The notes beneath the pieces are model-generated. The model saw nothing but the letters and a program-made list of their open reading frames with translations. It was not told the DNA's origin and ran no database searches. From JAWWOL01 sp033851545 (GTDB lineage: Bacteria; Actinomycetota; Actinomycetes; JAWWOL01), in the NCBI GenBank assembly GCA_033851545.1, contig JAWWOO010000105.1, positions 9,803 through 73,802 on the forward strand: DNA of 64,000 nucleotides. The letters run 5' to 3'. A program made the translations under genes and the position numbers. This document shows positions 47,886 to 56,975 of this stretch, piece after piece (position 1 is the stretch's first letter; each line of letters starts with the position of its first letter).

Positions 47886-50675
47886 TCAGCCGAGGTCCTG
47901 CGCCGGCTTGTCCCAGCCCGGCACCTGGTACGGGCCCAGGATGGCCTTGTCGCCGGGGTAAGGCTTGGTCCAGCCGGTTGCGGTGTACCAGTCGAGGCGG
48001 TTGAGCATCGCCGGGTTCGAGGCGTCCGCAAGGGGTTTGCCCCCGCCGAACTGCTGGTGGGCGCTCCATCCCTGCCACTGCGCGGCGATGTCCTTGGCAG
48101 CAGCAGGCACCGCAGGCGCGGGCGCCTGTGCCGAGGCGTTCGCGGCCGGCGATGCGCCCGGCGTGGAGTTGGCCAGCCCGAAGGTGAGCGGGATCTGGTT
48201 GGGCAGCTGGTTGAACGGCGAGAAGTTGGGTGCGTCCGTGAACGCGTCCCGCATGGGCTCGGCTGCCCGGTCCTCCTGGTTCATCGGGGCGATGCCCAGG
48301 ATCTGCTCGATCGTCTTCACGACGTTGAGCTGGCTGTAGTAGGTGCTGTTGACCACGTTGGTCTTTGCGTACGGGCTCACCACGTAGAGCGGGGCACGGT
48401 GGCCGTCGACATGGTCGACGCCTGCCTGGGAGTCGTCCTCGAGGATGAAGATCGCCGAGTCCTTCCAGTCGGCCGAGTGCGTGATGGTGTCCACGATCCG
48501 GCCCACGGCGAGGTCGTTGTCGGCGACCTGCGCCGTCGGGTACGGGTCGGTGCCCGACGTGCCGGCCGTGTGGTCGTCCGGCACCCAGAGCAGGTTGAGG
48601 TTGGCCAGGGTGTTGGCCTTCTCCGCCTTGGCGAACGACTGCTTCCAGATGTCGACCCGGTACTGGTCCGGCACGTCGGTGTCGAACCGCGGGTAGTTGG
48701 GGTCGAGGATGGCGTTGAGCGACGGGATGTCCGAGTAGGTCTTGTACTTGTCGATCGGCACTGGCAGCGGCCCGGAGGCCTTGCCCTCGAGGATCTTCGA
48801 GTCCTGGTACCAGTCGGCCCAGGTGGGTGCTCCGGTTGCCGGCACGTTGAAGAAGTTGGCGTACTCGCCGAAGGCGGCCACCGTGTTGCCCGCCTTCTGA
48901 GCGGCGTTCCAGAGGAAACCGTCCCGCTGGTACGCGAGCGCGTCGCCACCCTGCGCCGGGTAGCTGCGCCAGAACGCGCCGAACTCCTTCTCGATGTAGT
49001 CGTTGGCATCGGCCTGCATCAGCCAGTTGTGCCCGTCGGCCGAGAGGGTGCCCTCGTCGTAGAAGTTGTCGAACAGGCCGTACTTGTTCGCCAGGGCGTG
49101 TTGGTTCGGCGTGACGCTCGCGCCGTACTGCACCAGCGTCGGGTCGGAGTTGCCCTTGCCGATGTCGCCGAGGACTTGGTCGTACGTCCGGTTCTCCTTC
49201 ACGATCAGGAAGACGTGCTTGATCTTCGACGGGTCGCCGAGCTTGGCCGGAATCGCGACAGGCTTTGCAGCGCTGGTGACCGGCGGGCTCGCCAGCAGCT
49301 TCTGCCAGTCGTTGTTCAGGAACACCTGGTGGGTCAGGTTGGCCAGGTCGGCGTCGGTCGGTGGGGTGAACTGCGTGATCGACCCGGTGTCGTTGTAGGT
49401 GTTGTGCCCGGTCACCACGTTGGCGTCGGGGCCGGCGTCGATCGGGGTTTGCGGGCCACGCGAGCCGATGCCCTTGTCATTGGTCACGACCACGCGGCCG
49501 ATCTTCGCGTCGAACTGCACGTTGACCGGATACCAGTCGGTGGGGATGAGGCCTTTGTACTGGATGGGCGAGGACATCCCGTTGTAGCGGTAGACGGCGA
49601 GCGCGTTGTCACGGCCGATGCTGACCAGGACCGTGTTGCCGAGCACCTCGATCGCGTTCGGGTTGCTGCCGACCGTCGAGCCCGGCAACGGAGCCACGTT
49701 GAACGTCTGCTTGACGACGTTGCTGGTGGTGTCGATGACCGAGACGCTGTCCCCGTTGGAGTTCGCGACGAACAGCGCGCTTCCGGACAGCTTGAGCGCC
49801 GTCGGCTCCAGGCCCACCTTGATGGTGCTCGTCTGGGTGGCTGTCGACGGGTCGACGACGGAGACCGTGCCGCTGACGGCAGCGCCGGTCACCGGGTCGG
49901 AGACGACCGGGGTGTTGTCGGTGAGGTTGGTGACATCGCCGGCCACGGTTGGCCGGCCGCCCTCGTTGGAGACGTAGAGCTTCCCGGCGGCCCAGGCCAC
50001 CTGCCGCGGCGCAATGCCGACCGGGATCTGCTTGACCAGGGTGTGACTCGCGACGTCGATGACGCCGAGCGTGTTCGCGCCGTTCAAGGCCACGTAGACG
50101 GTCTTCTCGTCCGGCGTCTCCCACATGCCCGAAGGGAGGTACGGACCCGTGGTCGCGTTCAGCAGCGGGATGCTGAGGGGGTTCGGCGCGAGGGTGCCGT
50201 CGGCGTTCACGGCATAGCGCAGGATGTCCGAGGTCTGCGACACCCACAGCGTCTTGCCGTCGGGGGAGTAGTAGGGTCCGTCGGCGGCGACCGTGGTGTC
50301 ACCGATCGGCTTCTCGCCCGACCCGACCTGCTGGACCAGCTTGCCGGTGGAGGCGTCGAAGATGCTCAGGAAGCCGGCGAAGTTCTCCCAGGTGAGTGCC
50401 GCGACGGTCTTGCCGCTCGGGCTGAGCGTGCTGGACAGCAGCCGGCCGTTGTTGACGACGGTCCGCTTGCCCAGGGGGGTGATCCGCTGATTGCTCGGCA
50501 GCAGCTTGCCCTGCGCGCTTTCCTGGCCGACCTTCTCGTTGCCGAAGGTGCCACCACCGGCAGCCACGGCCACCGCTCCGGTGCCGGCCACTGCCAACGC
50601 GAAGGCGGCACCGGCCACCGTCACGCCTCGGGTCTTGCGCCTGACCTTGCCGTTGCCGATAGGTACGTCGGCCAT
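47886..50675 (-). CDS. Large exported phosphoesterase with N-terminal beta-propeller
   Basis: A 929-residue protein. A signal or anchor segment (residues 18-40, VTVAGAAFALAVAGTGAVAVAA) is followed by YVTN/lactonase-type propeller blades (TVYVALNGANTLGVIDVASHTLVKQIPVG, LFVANSNGDSVSVIDTTSN) to about residue 400. A phosphoesterase domain of the phospholipase C/acid phosphatase family then starts at KHVFLIVKENRTYDQVLGD, with DGHNWL, VPDDHTAG and AIFILEDDSQAGVDHVDGHRAPLYVVSPYAK as metal and catalytic segments. AGGAGG precedes ATG 50675. It probably hydrolyses a phosphate ester at the cell surface. Confidence 0.9.
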   Translation of the reverse strand: MADVPIGNGKVRRKTRGVTVAGAAFALAVAGTGAVAVAAGGGTFGNEKVGQESAQGKLLPSNQRITPLGKRTVVNNGRLLSSTLSPSGKTVAALTWENFAGFLSIFDASTGKLVQQVGSGEKPIGDTTVAADGPYYSPDGKTLWVSQTSDILRYAVNADGTLAPNPLSIPLLNATTGPYLPSGMWETPDEKTVYVALNGANTLGVIDVASHTLVKQIPVGIAPRQVAWAAGKLYVSNEGGRPTVAGDVTNLTDNTPVVSDPVTGAAVSGTVSVVDPSTATQTSTIKVGLEPTALKLSGSALFVANSNGDSVSVIDTTSNVVKQTFNVAPLPGSTVGSNPNAIEVLGNTVLVSIGRDNALAVYRYNGMSSPIQYKGLIPTDWYPVNVQFDAKIGRVVVTNDKGIGSRGPQTPIDAGPDANVVTGHNTYNDTGSITQFTPPTDADLANLTHQVFLNNDWQKLLASPPVTSAAKPVAIPAKLGDPSKIKHVFLIVKENRTYDQVLGDIGKGNSDPTLVQYGASVTPNQHALANKYGLFDNFYDEGTLSADGHNWLMQADANDYIEKEFGAFWRSYPAQGGDALAYQRDGFLWNAAQKAGNTVAAFGEYANFFNVPATGAPTWADWYQDSKILEGKASGPLPVPIDKYKTYSDIPSLNAILDPNYPRFDTDVPDQYRVDIWKQSFAKAEKANTLANLNLLWVPDDHTAGTSGTDPYPTAQVADNDLAVGRIVDTITHSADWKDSAIFILEDDSQAGVDHVDGHRAPLYVVSPYAKTNVVNSTYYSQLNVVKTIEQILGIAPMNQEDRAAEPMRDAFTDAPNFSPFNQLPNQIPLTFGLANSTPGASPAANASAQAPAPAVPAAAKDIAAQWQGWSAHQQFGGGKPLADASNPAMLNRLDWYTATGWTKPYPGDKAILGPYQVPGWDKPAQDLG

Positions 50676-50820
50676 AAGTTCCTCCTGAGTCGCCAAGCCC
50701 CGTGAAACGGTCAAATCGGACCTTGGTCAGGCTATGTCCAGTCACAACGGCGGGGGCGACAGCCAGATGAACAGCCGATGGCGACTCGCCGGATATTCGC
50801 GGTACCAAGGGTTCCCGAGG

Positions 50821-51258
50821 TCAGGTCGGGTCGAAGCAGCCGTCGAATGCGAAGAGCGGGTTGGTGACCGTGCCGCCGCTCGGAGTGCGCAGCTGCAGCG
50901 GCCCAACAACAGCCGGCGGTCCCGTCGCGGTGTAGCAGCCGATCGGCGCCACATCGACGTCGAAGGACACCGGGTCCAGGTGCCCGTCGGGGGCTGGGAA
51001 ATGCACGGTGCACAGCCAGGCCCCGCTGCCGCTCGTGGCTGCTGACCCGCTGCGGCTGCAGGTGGCCGCGCTGTCGGCCGGACGGCCCAGCACGTGCCCC
51101 AGCTCCTGTTGCTGCAGCGCGTACATCCGCGCGAAGGTCTGCCCGAACGCACGGTTCAAGGCCTGGTGCGTGACCGTTCCCGAGGAGCAACCCGACGTGG
51201 CCACGAGCAGGAGAACACCGGTTGCCAGCCACGCTGATCCTCGGCTGCGGGCGGTCAT
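50821..51258 (-). CDS. Small lipoprotein of an ABC exporter operon
   Basis: A 145-residue lipoprotein with lipobox ATSGC (Cys24). Four further cysteines (ATCSR, WLCTV, IGCYT, DGCFD) could form two disulfides outside the membrane. The ATG directly follows the permease stop (TGAATG). The family is not recognised; an accessory role to the ABC transporter is inferred from position. Confidence 0.75.
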   Translation of the reverse strand: MTARSRGSAWLATGVLLLVATSGCSSGTVTHQALNRAFGQTFARMYALQQQELGHVLGRPADSAATCSRSGSAATSGSGAWLCTVHFPAPDGHLDPVSFDVDVAPIGCYTATGPPAVVGPLQLRTPSGGTVTNPLFAFDGCFDPT

Positions 51259-52113
51259 TCAGGCCGTCGCGAAGTCACGCCGGTGGAACAGTGACCAGGC
51301 GAGCAACAGGCAACCGGCGGCGTAACCCACGGCGGAGGCCGTGGCCAGCGCCAGCGGGCGCAGGAAGGCCGGGTCGGCCCAGAGCCCATGCCAGGCAACG
51401 AATCCGGCATTGGGCAGCCACGACTGGAGCGGACCGAGACCGCCGACCAACAGCAGCAGCTGGAGCGCCAGGCCGGCGACCGTGGGCAGCACGATGCCGG
51501 CGAGACTGTTCCGGGTGGCAACCGAGACGAGGACGGCGAAGCTGCCGGAGACGAGCACCGCGGGCAGGGCGGCCGCCCAACTCGCCAGTACCAGCACGGT
51601 GGCCTGGCCCGACGTGACGACGTTGCCCGACAGGCCGACGAGGCTCTGAGGGCCCACGAGGAGCAGGCCGGCGGCCAGGCTGCTCACGGCCAGGAGGACG
51701 ACCACGGCCACGGCGTAGGTCAGCGCGGCCAGCACTTTGCCGACGAAGACACTGCGCCGGCCTACCGACCGCGGCAGGATCGCGGTCCAGGTCCCGTAGT
51801 GGTCCTCCGCGGAAAAGATGTCGCCTGCGACGAGCGCGGTCAGCAACGGAAACCCCCAGGAGCCGGCAAAACCCAGCACCACCAGGGGAACTGCGTAGCC
51901 CGAGTCGTCGACCCAGCGGCCGAACAAGGTGTCGGCCGGCACCGTTGATGAGGCCTTCAGCCCGAGGGCGAAGATGAAGGGCCCAAACACGCAGACCGCA
52001 GCGGCTGCCCTGGTGCGGACCTGGGCGCTGACCTTCTCGAGCTCCCACTGGTAGGTCTGCCAGAGCGGCCGCGCCGGCGCTGTGCGAAGCCGGACGGCGA
52101 GGGTGTCTGTCAT
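51259..52113 (-). CDS. ABC-2 type transporter permease
   Basis: A 284-residue membrane subunit with six spans. GDIFSAEDHYGTWTAILPRSVGRRSVFVGKVLAAL is the conserved cytoplasmic ABC-2 coupling region. It overlaps the ATPase gene by four bases (ATGA) and is followed without gap by the lipoprotein gene. It would export a drug, lipid or peptide, or serve bacitracin/lantibiotic-type resistance. Confidence 0.88.
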   Translation of the reverse strand: MTDTLAVRLRTAPARPLWQTYQWELEKVSAQVRTRAAAAVCVFGPFIFALGLKASSTVPADTLFGRWVDDSGYAVPLVVLGFAGSWGFPLLTALVAGDIFSAEDHYGTWTAILPRSVGRRSVFVGKVLAALTYAVAVVVLLAVSSLAAGLLLVGPQSLVGLSGNVVTSGQATVLVLASWAAALPAVLVSGSFAVLVSVATRNSLAGIVLPTVAGLALQLLLLVGGLGPLQSWLPNAGFVAWHGLWADPAFLRPLALATASAVGYAAGCLLLAWSLFHRRDFATA

Positions 52114-53072
52114 GACCGCGCCGCGGGCTGCTCGGTCAGCTGTAGGTAGAGCGCCTCGAAGTCGATTTCGTCGCGAACCAGCTCGCGTACGACGACCGAG
52201 CTGCGGGCCAGCTGGAGTAGATAGCGGTCAAGGTCGTCCTGGCCGCCGCGTATGCACAGGCCTCCGGACGACGGCCGCTCGACGTTCAGGAGCGAATGGC
52301 GGATGGCGATCGACTGCGCACGGTCGTTGTCGCTGGCCTCCAGGCGCCACACCCGGTTTCCCGTACGGGCCCGCAGCGCCGCGAGCCCGCCCGAGTAGAC
52401 GACGGCGCCCGCGCGCAGAACCGTGACGTCGCTGCACAGCCGTTCGACCTCGTCGAGCGCATGACTGCTGAGCAGGACGGAGCGCCCCGAGCGGGCGAGC
52501 GCGAGCAGCACGCCGTGCAGGTCCCGTACACCGGCCGGGTCAAGGCCGGACGTCGGCTCGTCGAGGATCAGCAGGTCGGGGTCGCTGATCAGGGCGGCCG
52601 CCAGGCCGAGTCGTTGCCGCATCCCGGTCGAGAAGCCGCGGACCCTGGTCTGTGCCCGGTCGGAGAGGCCGACGAGGGCCAGCATCTCCTCGACCCTGCC
52701 GTGGCTCTGCGCCCCGTCCCACGCGGCGAGCAGCTCGAGGTTGCGGCTCGCCGTGAGGTAGGGGTAGAAGCTCGGGGTGTCGACGAAGCCGGCGATGCCG
52801 CGCAGCCCGCGCGGCTCGTCCGGCCGCAATTCCCGGCCGTCGACGACGAGGGTGCCTGCGTCCGGGCGGACCAGTCCGAGCAGCATCCGGAGGAGCGTGC
52901 TCTTGCCGGCCCCGTTGGGGCCCAGCAGCCCGTGCAGGTGGCCAGGGCGCAGCTCCAGCGACACGCCGTCGACCGCGGTCCGGCCGGCGTAGGCCTTGCT
53001 GAGGGATGTCGCTACCAACGCGCCTGAGGCCGCAGCCGTTTCGACATGCGGCCGTGCCGGCGCCTGGGTCAT
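52110..53072 (-). CDS. ABC transporter ATP-binding protein (drug/lantibiotic exporter type)
   Basis: A 320-residue ATPase. Walker A is GPNGAGKST, the Q-loop region is GFVDTPSFYPYLTASRN, the signature is STGMRQRLGLA (variant of LSGGQ), Walker B is LLILDEPTSGLDP, and the H-loop is LLSSHALDEVERL. The extra C-terminal domain is typical of CcmA/BcrA-type exporters. First gene of a three-gene minus-strand operon. Confidence 0.93.
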   Translation of the reverse strand: MTQAPARPHVETAAASGALVATSLSKAYAGRTAVDGVSLELRPGHLHGLLGPNGAGKSTLLRMLLGLVRPDAGTLVVDGRELRPDEPRGLRGIAGFVDTPSFYPYLTASRNLELLAAWDGAQSHGRVEEMLALVGLSDRAQTRVRGFSTGMRQRLGLAAALISDPDLLILDEPTSGLDPAGVRDLHGVLLALARSGRSVLLSSHALDEVERLCSDVTVLRAGAVVYSGGLAALRARTGNRVWRLEASDNDRAQSIAIRHSLLNVERPSSGGLCIRGGQDDLDRYLLQLARSSVVVRELVRDEIDFEALYLQLTEQPAARS

Positions 53073-53144
53073 GCCTGCTTTCCTACCGGCCGGACGCAGC
53101 CAGGGGGCAACGGGCCGGTGAACAGCGGGCGACGCGCCGCTGTC

Positions 53145-53987
53145 CTAGAAGCCGCGCAGGGGCTGGTCGGCGGGACGCTGCAGCCAGTTGTCTGCGGGGT
53201 AGTCGGCGCCGCCGTCGACGATGTGCACCGAGTAGGCGTGCCGGGACTTCGCTGACCGGTTGGGCCCGGAGGCGTGCGGGAGCAGGCCGTGCAGCAGGAC
53301 CAGCGTGCCTGCCTTGGCCTCCAGCGGGACCATCGCCGGGTCGTCGGAGGGCGGCAACGGGGCCGGGTCGAGGGTGTCGAACCGCGTCGTACGGTCGTCG
53401 TTGACGGCGAACCGTTTGCGCAGCGTGGTCTTGTGGCCGCCGGGAAGTGCCCACAGGCAGCCGTTTTCGAGCGTCGCGTCCTGCAGCGCCACCCAGAAGC
53501 CGGTCACGGTGATCGGGTCGGTGTAGAGGAAGGTCGCGTCCTGGTGGTTGACCACCTCGCCGCCGATCTTGGGCTGCTTGAAGATGTACATCGACTGCAG
53601 CAGCAGGGGATCGGTGAAGCCGAGGTCGGCGGCGATCGCGGCGAACGCCGGCTGCCGGGAGAACTCCGAGAAAACCGGGTCCAGGTCGTGCTCGGCATGC
53701 CCGATCTTGTTGATGGACAGCTCTTTCGGCTGTCTCAGGTGACCCTCGTCATCGAAGGCCTCCTCCTCGAAGAAGAAGCGGACCTCGCCGCCAGAGGACA
53801 GGAAGTAGTCGTCCGTCGTCCGGGCCTGGTCCTTGGTCGAGAACACCGAGACGGTCTCGGGCTCGAATGCCTCGACCAGCTCCTCGGCACGGGTCATCAG
53901 CCGGGCGCACGCGTCGAGGTCCACGGCATCCTCGAGCACGAGAAAGCCGTCCCGGTCGAAGTTCTGGCGCTGCTCGTCGGTGAGCAA
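53145..53987 (-). CDS. PHYHD1-like Fe(II)/2-oxoglutarate dioxygenase
   Basis: A 280-residue PhyH-family oxygenase. The metal triad fits His148 and Asp150 in VNHQDATFLYT with His238 in LLPHASG; Arg249 would bind 2-oxoglutarate. The segments DYFLSSGGEVRFFFEEEAFD, ELSINKIGHAEHDLDPVF, QSMYIFKQPKIGGEV and ALQDATLENGCLWALPGGH are, from memory, strikingly like human PHYHD1, an orphan enzyme, and less like phytanoyl-CoA hydroxylase. TTG at 53987 is the start, with AAGGAG six bases upstream. It lies 19 bases after deoA in the nucleoside operon, which suggests a nucleoside, base or deoxyribose substrate. Confidence 0.85.
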   Translation of the reverse strand: MLTDEQRQNFDRDGFLVLEDAVDLDACARLMTRAEELVEAFEPETVSVFSTKDQARTTDDYFLSSGGEVRFFFEEEAFDDEGHLRQPKELSINKIGHAEHDLDPVFSEFSRQPAFAAIAADLGFTDPLLLQSMYIFKQPKIGGEVVNHQDATFLYTDPITVTGFWVALQDATLENGCLWALPGGHKTTLRKRFAVNDDRTTRFDTLDPAPLPPSDDPAMVPLEAKAGTLVLLHGLLPHASGPNRSAKSRHAYSVHIVDGGADYPADNWLQRPADQPLRGF

Positions 53988-54006
53988 TGGGTCTCCTTGG
54001 TAAGGG

Positions 54007-55278
54007 TCAGGAACCGATCCGGTCGATCACGAGCTGCGTTGCTGCCGGCGGCTGGGCACTGATGACGATCGCGCCGGTCAGTGCCGCGCGGGCCCGCTCG
54101 AACCGCTCGGGCTCGTCGGTCAACAAGGTGAGCAGCGGCTGCCCGGCGCGTACCGGGTCGCCTGGCTTGGCGAGGCAGAGGACCCCGGCAGTGGGGGAGA
54201 CGGGGTCCTCCTTGCGGGCCCGGCCGGCACCGAGCCGCCAGGCGGCAATGCCGACCGAGCGGGCCTCGAGCGTGCTCAGATAGCCGCCCGCGTCGGCAAG
54301 CACGGTGTCCGAGTGCTGTGCCTGCGGCAGCTTGGCGTCCGGGTCGCCACCCTGGGCTTGCAGCATCGCCCGCCAGGCGTCGTAGGCCGAGCCGTCGTCC
54401 AGCCGGGTCGCGGGGTCGACGTCGATGCCGGCCAGGGCAAGCATCTCGCGGGCCAAGGCGAGCGTCAGGTCGCGTACGTCGGCGGGGCCGCCGCCCTGCA
54501 GGACCTCGATCGACTCGGTCACCTCGAGGGCGTTGCCGGCGGCGACGCCGAGCGGTGTGTCCATCGCAGTGAGCAGCGCCGTCGTCCGTACGCCGTGTGC
54601 CTCGCCCAGCTCGACCATCAACGCGGCGAGCTCGCTGGCCTCGACGGGATCGGGCAGGAAGGCACCGGTGCCGACCTTGACGTCGAGCACCAGGGAGGCG
54701 GTGCCCTCGGCGATCTTCTTGGACATGATGGAGCTGGCGATGAGATAGCGCGACTCGACGGTGCCGGTCACGTCGCGCAGTGCGTAGAGCTTGCGGTCGA
54801 CCGGCACCAGGCCCGGGCCGGCCGCGGCGATGACCGCGCCCACCGACTCGAGGATGCCGATCATCTGGGCCGGGTCGAGGTCGGAGCGGAAACCGGGGAT
54901 GGCCTCCATCTTGTCCAGCGTGCCGCCGGTGTGGCCGAGGCCGCGACCGGACAGCTGCGGCATCGCGGCACCGCAGGCAGCGATCAGTGGCGCCAGCACC
55001 AGCGAGATCTTGTCTCCGACGCCGCCGGTCGAGTGTTTGTCGACGGTCGGCTTCGTGACGGAGGACAGGTCGAGGCGCTCACCGCTGTCGATCATGCACT
55101 GGGTCCAGAAGGCCAGCTCGTCGCGGGTCATCCCCTGGAAGACGATGGCCATCAGCAGCGCCGACACCTGCTCGTCGGCGACGTCCCCCGCAACATAGGC
55201 CTTGAGCAGCCAGGAGATCTGCTCGTCGGCGAGCCGCGCTCCGCCTCGCTTGGCCCGGATCAGGTCGACGATGTCCAC
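54007..55278 (-). CDS. deoA: Thymidine (pyrimidine-nucleoside) phosphorylase
   Basis: A 423-residue enzyme that phosphorolyses thymidine or deoxyuridine to the base and deoxyribose 1-phosphate. Motifs are an N-terminal helical domain (MDIVDLIRAKRGGARLADEQI), the phosphate-binding KHSTGGVGDK, SGRGLGHTGGTLDKMEAI, SSIMSKKIAEG with substrate Ser and Lys, and DVKVGTGAF. It starts with GTG at 55278, six bases after cdd. Products feed the mutase, deoC and upp encoded elsewhere in the window. Confidence 0.95.
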   Translation of the reverse strand: MDIVDLIRAKRGGARLADEQISWLLKAYVAGDVADEQVSALLMAIVFQGMTRDELAFWTQCMIDSGERLDLSSVTKPTVDKHSTGGVGDKISLVLAPLIAACGAAMPQLSGRGLGHTGGTLDKMEAIPGFRSDLDPAQMIGILESVGAVIAAAGPGLVPVDRKLYALRDVTGTVESRYLIASSIMSKKIAEGTASLVLDVKVGTGAFLPDPVEASELAALMVELGEAHGVRTTALLTAMDTPLGVAAGNALEVTESIEVLQGGGPADVRDLTLALAREMLALAGIDVDPATRLDDGSAYDAWRAMLQAQGGDPDAKLPQAQHSDTVLADAGGYLSTLEARSVGIAAWRLGAGRARKEDPVSPTAGVLCLAKPGDPVRAGQPLLTLLTDEPERFERARAALTGAIVISAQPPAATQLVIDRIGS

Positions 55279-55284
55279 AGTGGC

Positions 55285-55698
55285 TCAGGCCTCCCGTCGT
55301 GCGTCGATGTCGTCCGGGCCGAAGGCCAGCGGCAACAGGTATGACAAGGTGTACGGGGCGGCGTCGCCCCCGGCGTCGAGGAGCAGGCCGGCACCGCCGA
55401 ACTCGTACAGCACCTGGCGGCAGCGGCCGCACGGCGCGAGGAACTGGCCGTCGCCGGCGACCACGCTGATCGCGACCAGCCGGCCGCCGCCGGTGACCTG
55501 CAACATGCTGGCCAGGGAGCACTCAGCGCACAGACCGAGCCCGTACGAGGCGTTCTCTACGTTGCAGCCGATGACGACGCGGCCGTCGTCGACCAGCGCA
55601 GCCGCGCCGACGTGCAGCCGCGAGTAGGGCGCGTAGGCGTTGCGGGCCACAGCTGTCGCGGCCTCGCGCAACGGCTCCCAGTCGATCAGCTCGGTCAT
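55285..55698 (-). CDS. cdd: Cytidine deaminase
   Basis: A 137-residue homotetrameric-type cytidine deaminase. CNVENASYG binds the nucleoside, CAECSL supplies zinc Cys and the proton-shuttle Glu, and PCGRCRQVL gives the other two zinc cysteines. It turns cytidine or deoxycytidine into uridine or deoxyuridine for DeoA. The ATG overlaps the permease stop and the gene ends six bases before deoA. Confidence 0.95.
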   Translation of the reverse strand: MTELIDWEPLREAATAVARNAYAPYSRLHVGAAALVDDGRVVIGCNVENASYGLGLCAECSLASMLQVTGGGRLVAISVVAGDGQFLAPCGRCRQVLYEFGGAGLLLDAGGDAAPYTLSYLLPLAFGPDDIDARREA

Positions 55699-56975
55699 CC
55701 GGCTTCACCCTTTCGGTACGGGACCCCGTCGGCTGCCGGTGGTCGCAGTCTTTGCGAGGCGAGCGCCAGCACCAGCAAGGTGGTGATGTGCGGGGTGAAG
55801 CTGACGATGCCGGACGGCACGACCGTCGACAGGCTGAACCACAGGGCGAACGCGACCGCGACCGCGGCCGCGACCAGCGCCTGCACGAACTGGCGGCGCA
55901 GTACGGCCCGCACGGCAATCAGCACGAGCAGCAGCGCCACGAAGAGCAGAAGCCCGTGTACTGCGGACTTCTGGCGCAGCTGCAGACCGTCGGCGTAGCC
56001 GAACAGCGAGGCGCCGGCAGCGAGCCCGCCGGGTCGCCAGTTGCCGAAGATCATGGCCGCCAGGCCGATGAAGCCGCGGCCGCCGGTCTGGCCCTCGCGG
56101 TAGTAGTTGGCCCCGACGATGACCAGGAACGACCCGGCCAGCCCGGCGAGGGCACCGGAGACGACCACGCCGATGTACTTCATCCTGTAGACGGGCACGC
56201 CGAGCGACTCTGCGGCCAGCGGGCTCTCGCCGACCGAGCGCATCCGCAGACCGAGCTTGGTGCGCCAGAAGAACAGGTAGGTCGCAGGGACCAAAAGCAC
56301 GGCCAGCAGGGTCAGCCAGGACACGCCGACGGTGAGGCCCCGCAGGATGCCGGCCAGGTCGGAGATCAGGAACCAGTGGTGCTTCTCCAGTGACCCCAGC
56401 ACATCGGGGCTGCCCCACCCGCCCGAGAGGACCGGCACGTCGAAGGTGCTGATCGCTCCCTTGCCCGGCGGTGATTGGGTGGCACCGCCGCCAGAGTGGC
56501 CGGTGAAGATCACGCCGGACAGGTAACGGGCCAGCCCGGCACCGAGCAGGTTGATCGAGACGCCGGAGATGATGTGGTCGACGCCGAACGTCACCGTGAC
56601 GATCGCGTGCAGCAGGCCGCCCAGCGCGCCGCCGAGGATGCCGAAGGCGACGCCACGCCAGGGCCCCCACTGCCAGCCGCCGTACGCGCCGAACCAGGTG
56701 CCCAGGATCATCATGCCTTCGAGGCCGATGTTCACCACGCCGACCCGCTCGGCGAACAGGCCGCCCAAGCCGGCCAGCCCGATCGGCACGGCGAGGGTGA
56801 GGGCCGCACCGATGGTGCCGTCGGAGGTCAGGTCGGTGGCGCCGGTCGTGGCACGGACAAAGCTCAGCAGCACCAGGATCACGGCACTGATCAGCAGCCA
56901 CTGCGCGCCGCCCACGCCGCGGATGCCTTGCCGGCGCAGGGGCTCCGCGATCGGGGCCTCGAGGGTCGTACTCAC
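55695..56975 (-). CDS. Nucleoside ABC transporter permease 2
   Basis: A 426-residue permease of the BmpA-associated nucleoside family (NupQ/YufQ-like). About nine spans; the conserved GVVNIGLEGMMILGTWFGAY and GVSINLLGAGLARYLSG, then GESPLAAESLGVPVYRMKYIGV, are typical. The GTG start at 56975 overlaps the other permease's stop by four bases. It is longer than usual, with an extra C-terminal hydrophobic hairpin. Confidence 0.92.
   Translation of the reverse strand: MSTTLEAPIAEPLRRQGIRGVGGAQWLLISAVILVLLSFVRATTGATDLTSDGTIGAALTLAVPIGLAGLGGLFAERVGVVNIGLEGMMILGTWFGAYGGWQWGPWRGVAFGILGGALGGLLHAIVTVTFGVDHIISGVSINLLGAGLARYLSGVIFTGHSGGGATQSPPGKGAISTFDVPVLSGGWGSPDVLGSLEKHHWFLISDLAGILRGLTVGVSWLTLLAVLLVPATYLFFWRTKLGLRMRSVGESPLAAESLGVPVYRMKYIGVVVSGALAGLAGSFLVIVGANYYREGQTGGRGFIGLAAMIFGNWRPGGLAAGASLFGYADGLQLRQKSAVHGLLLFVALLLVLIAVRAVLRRQFVQALVAAAVAVAFALWFSLSTVVPSGIVSFTPHITTLLVLALASQRLRPPAADGVPYRKGEAG

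Noticed and set aside
48057..50705. 882-codon plus-strand open frame opposite the large phosphoesterase
   Set aside because: The minus-strand protein has clear propeller and phosphoesterase motifs; the opposite frame is Val/Gly/Arg-rich with no domain, an effect of high GC at third positions.
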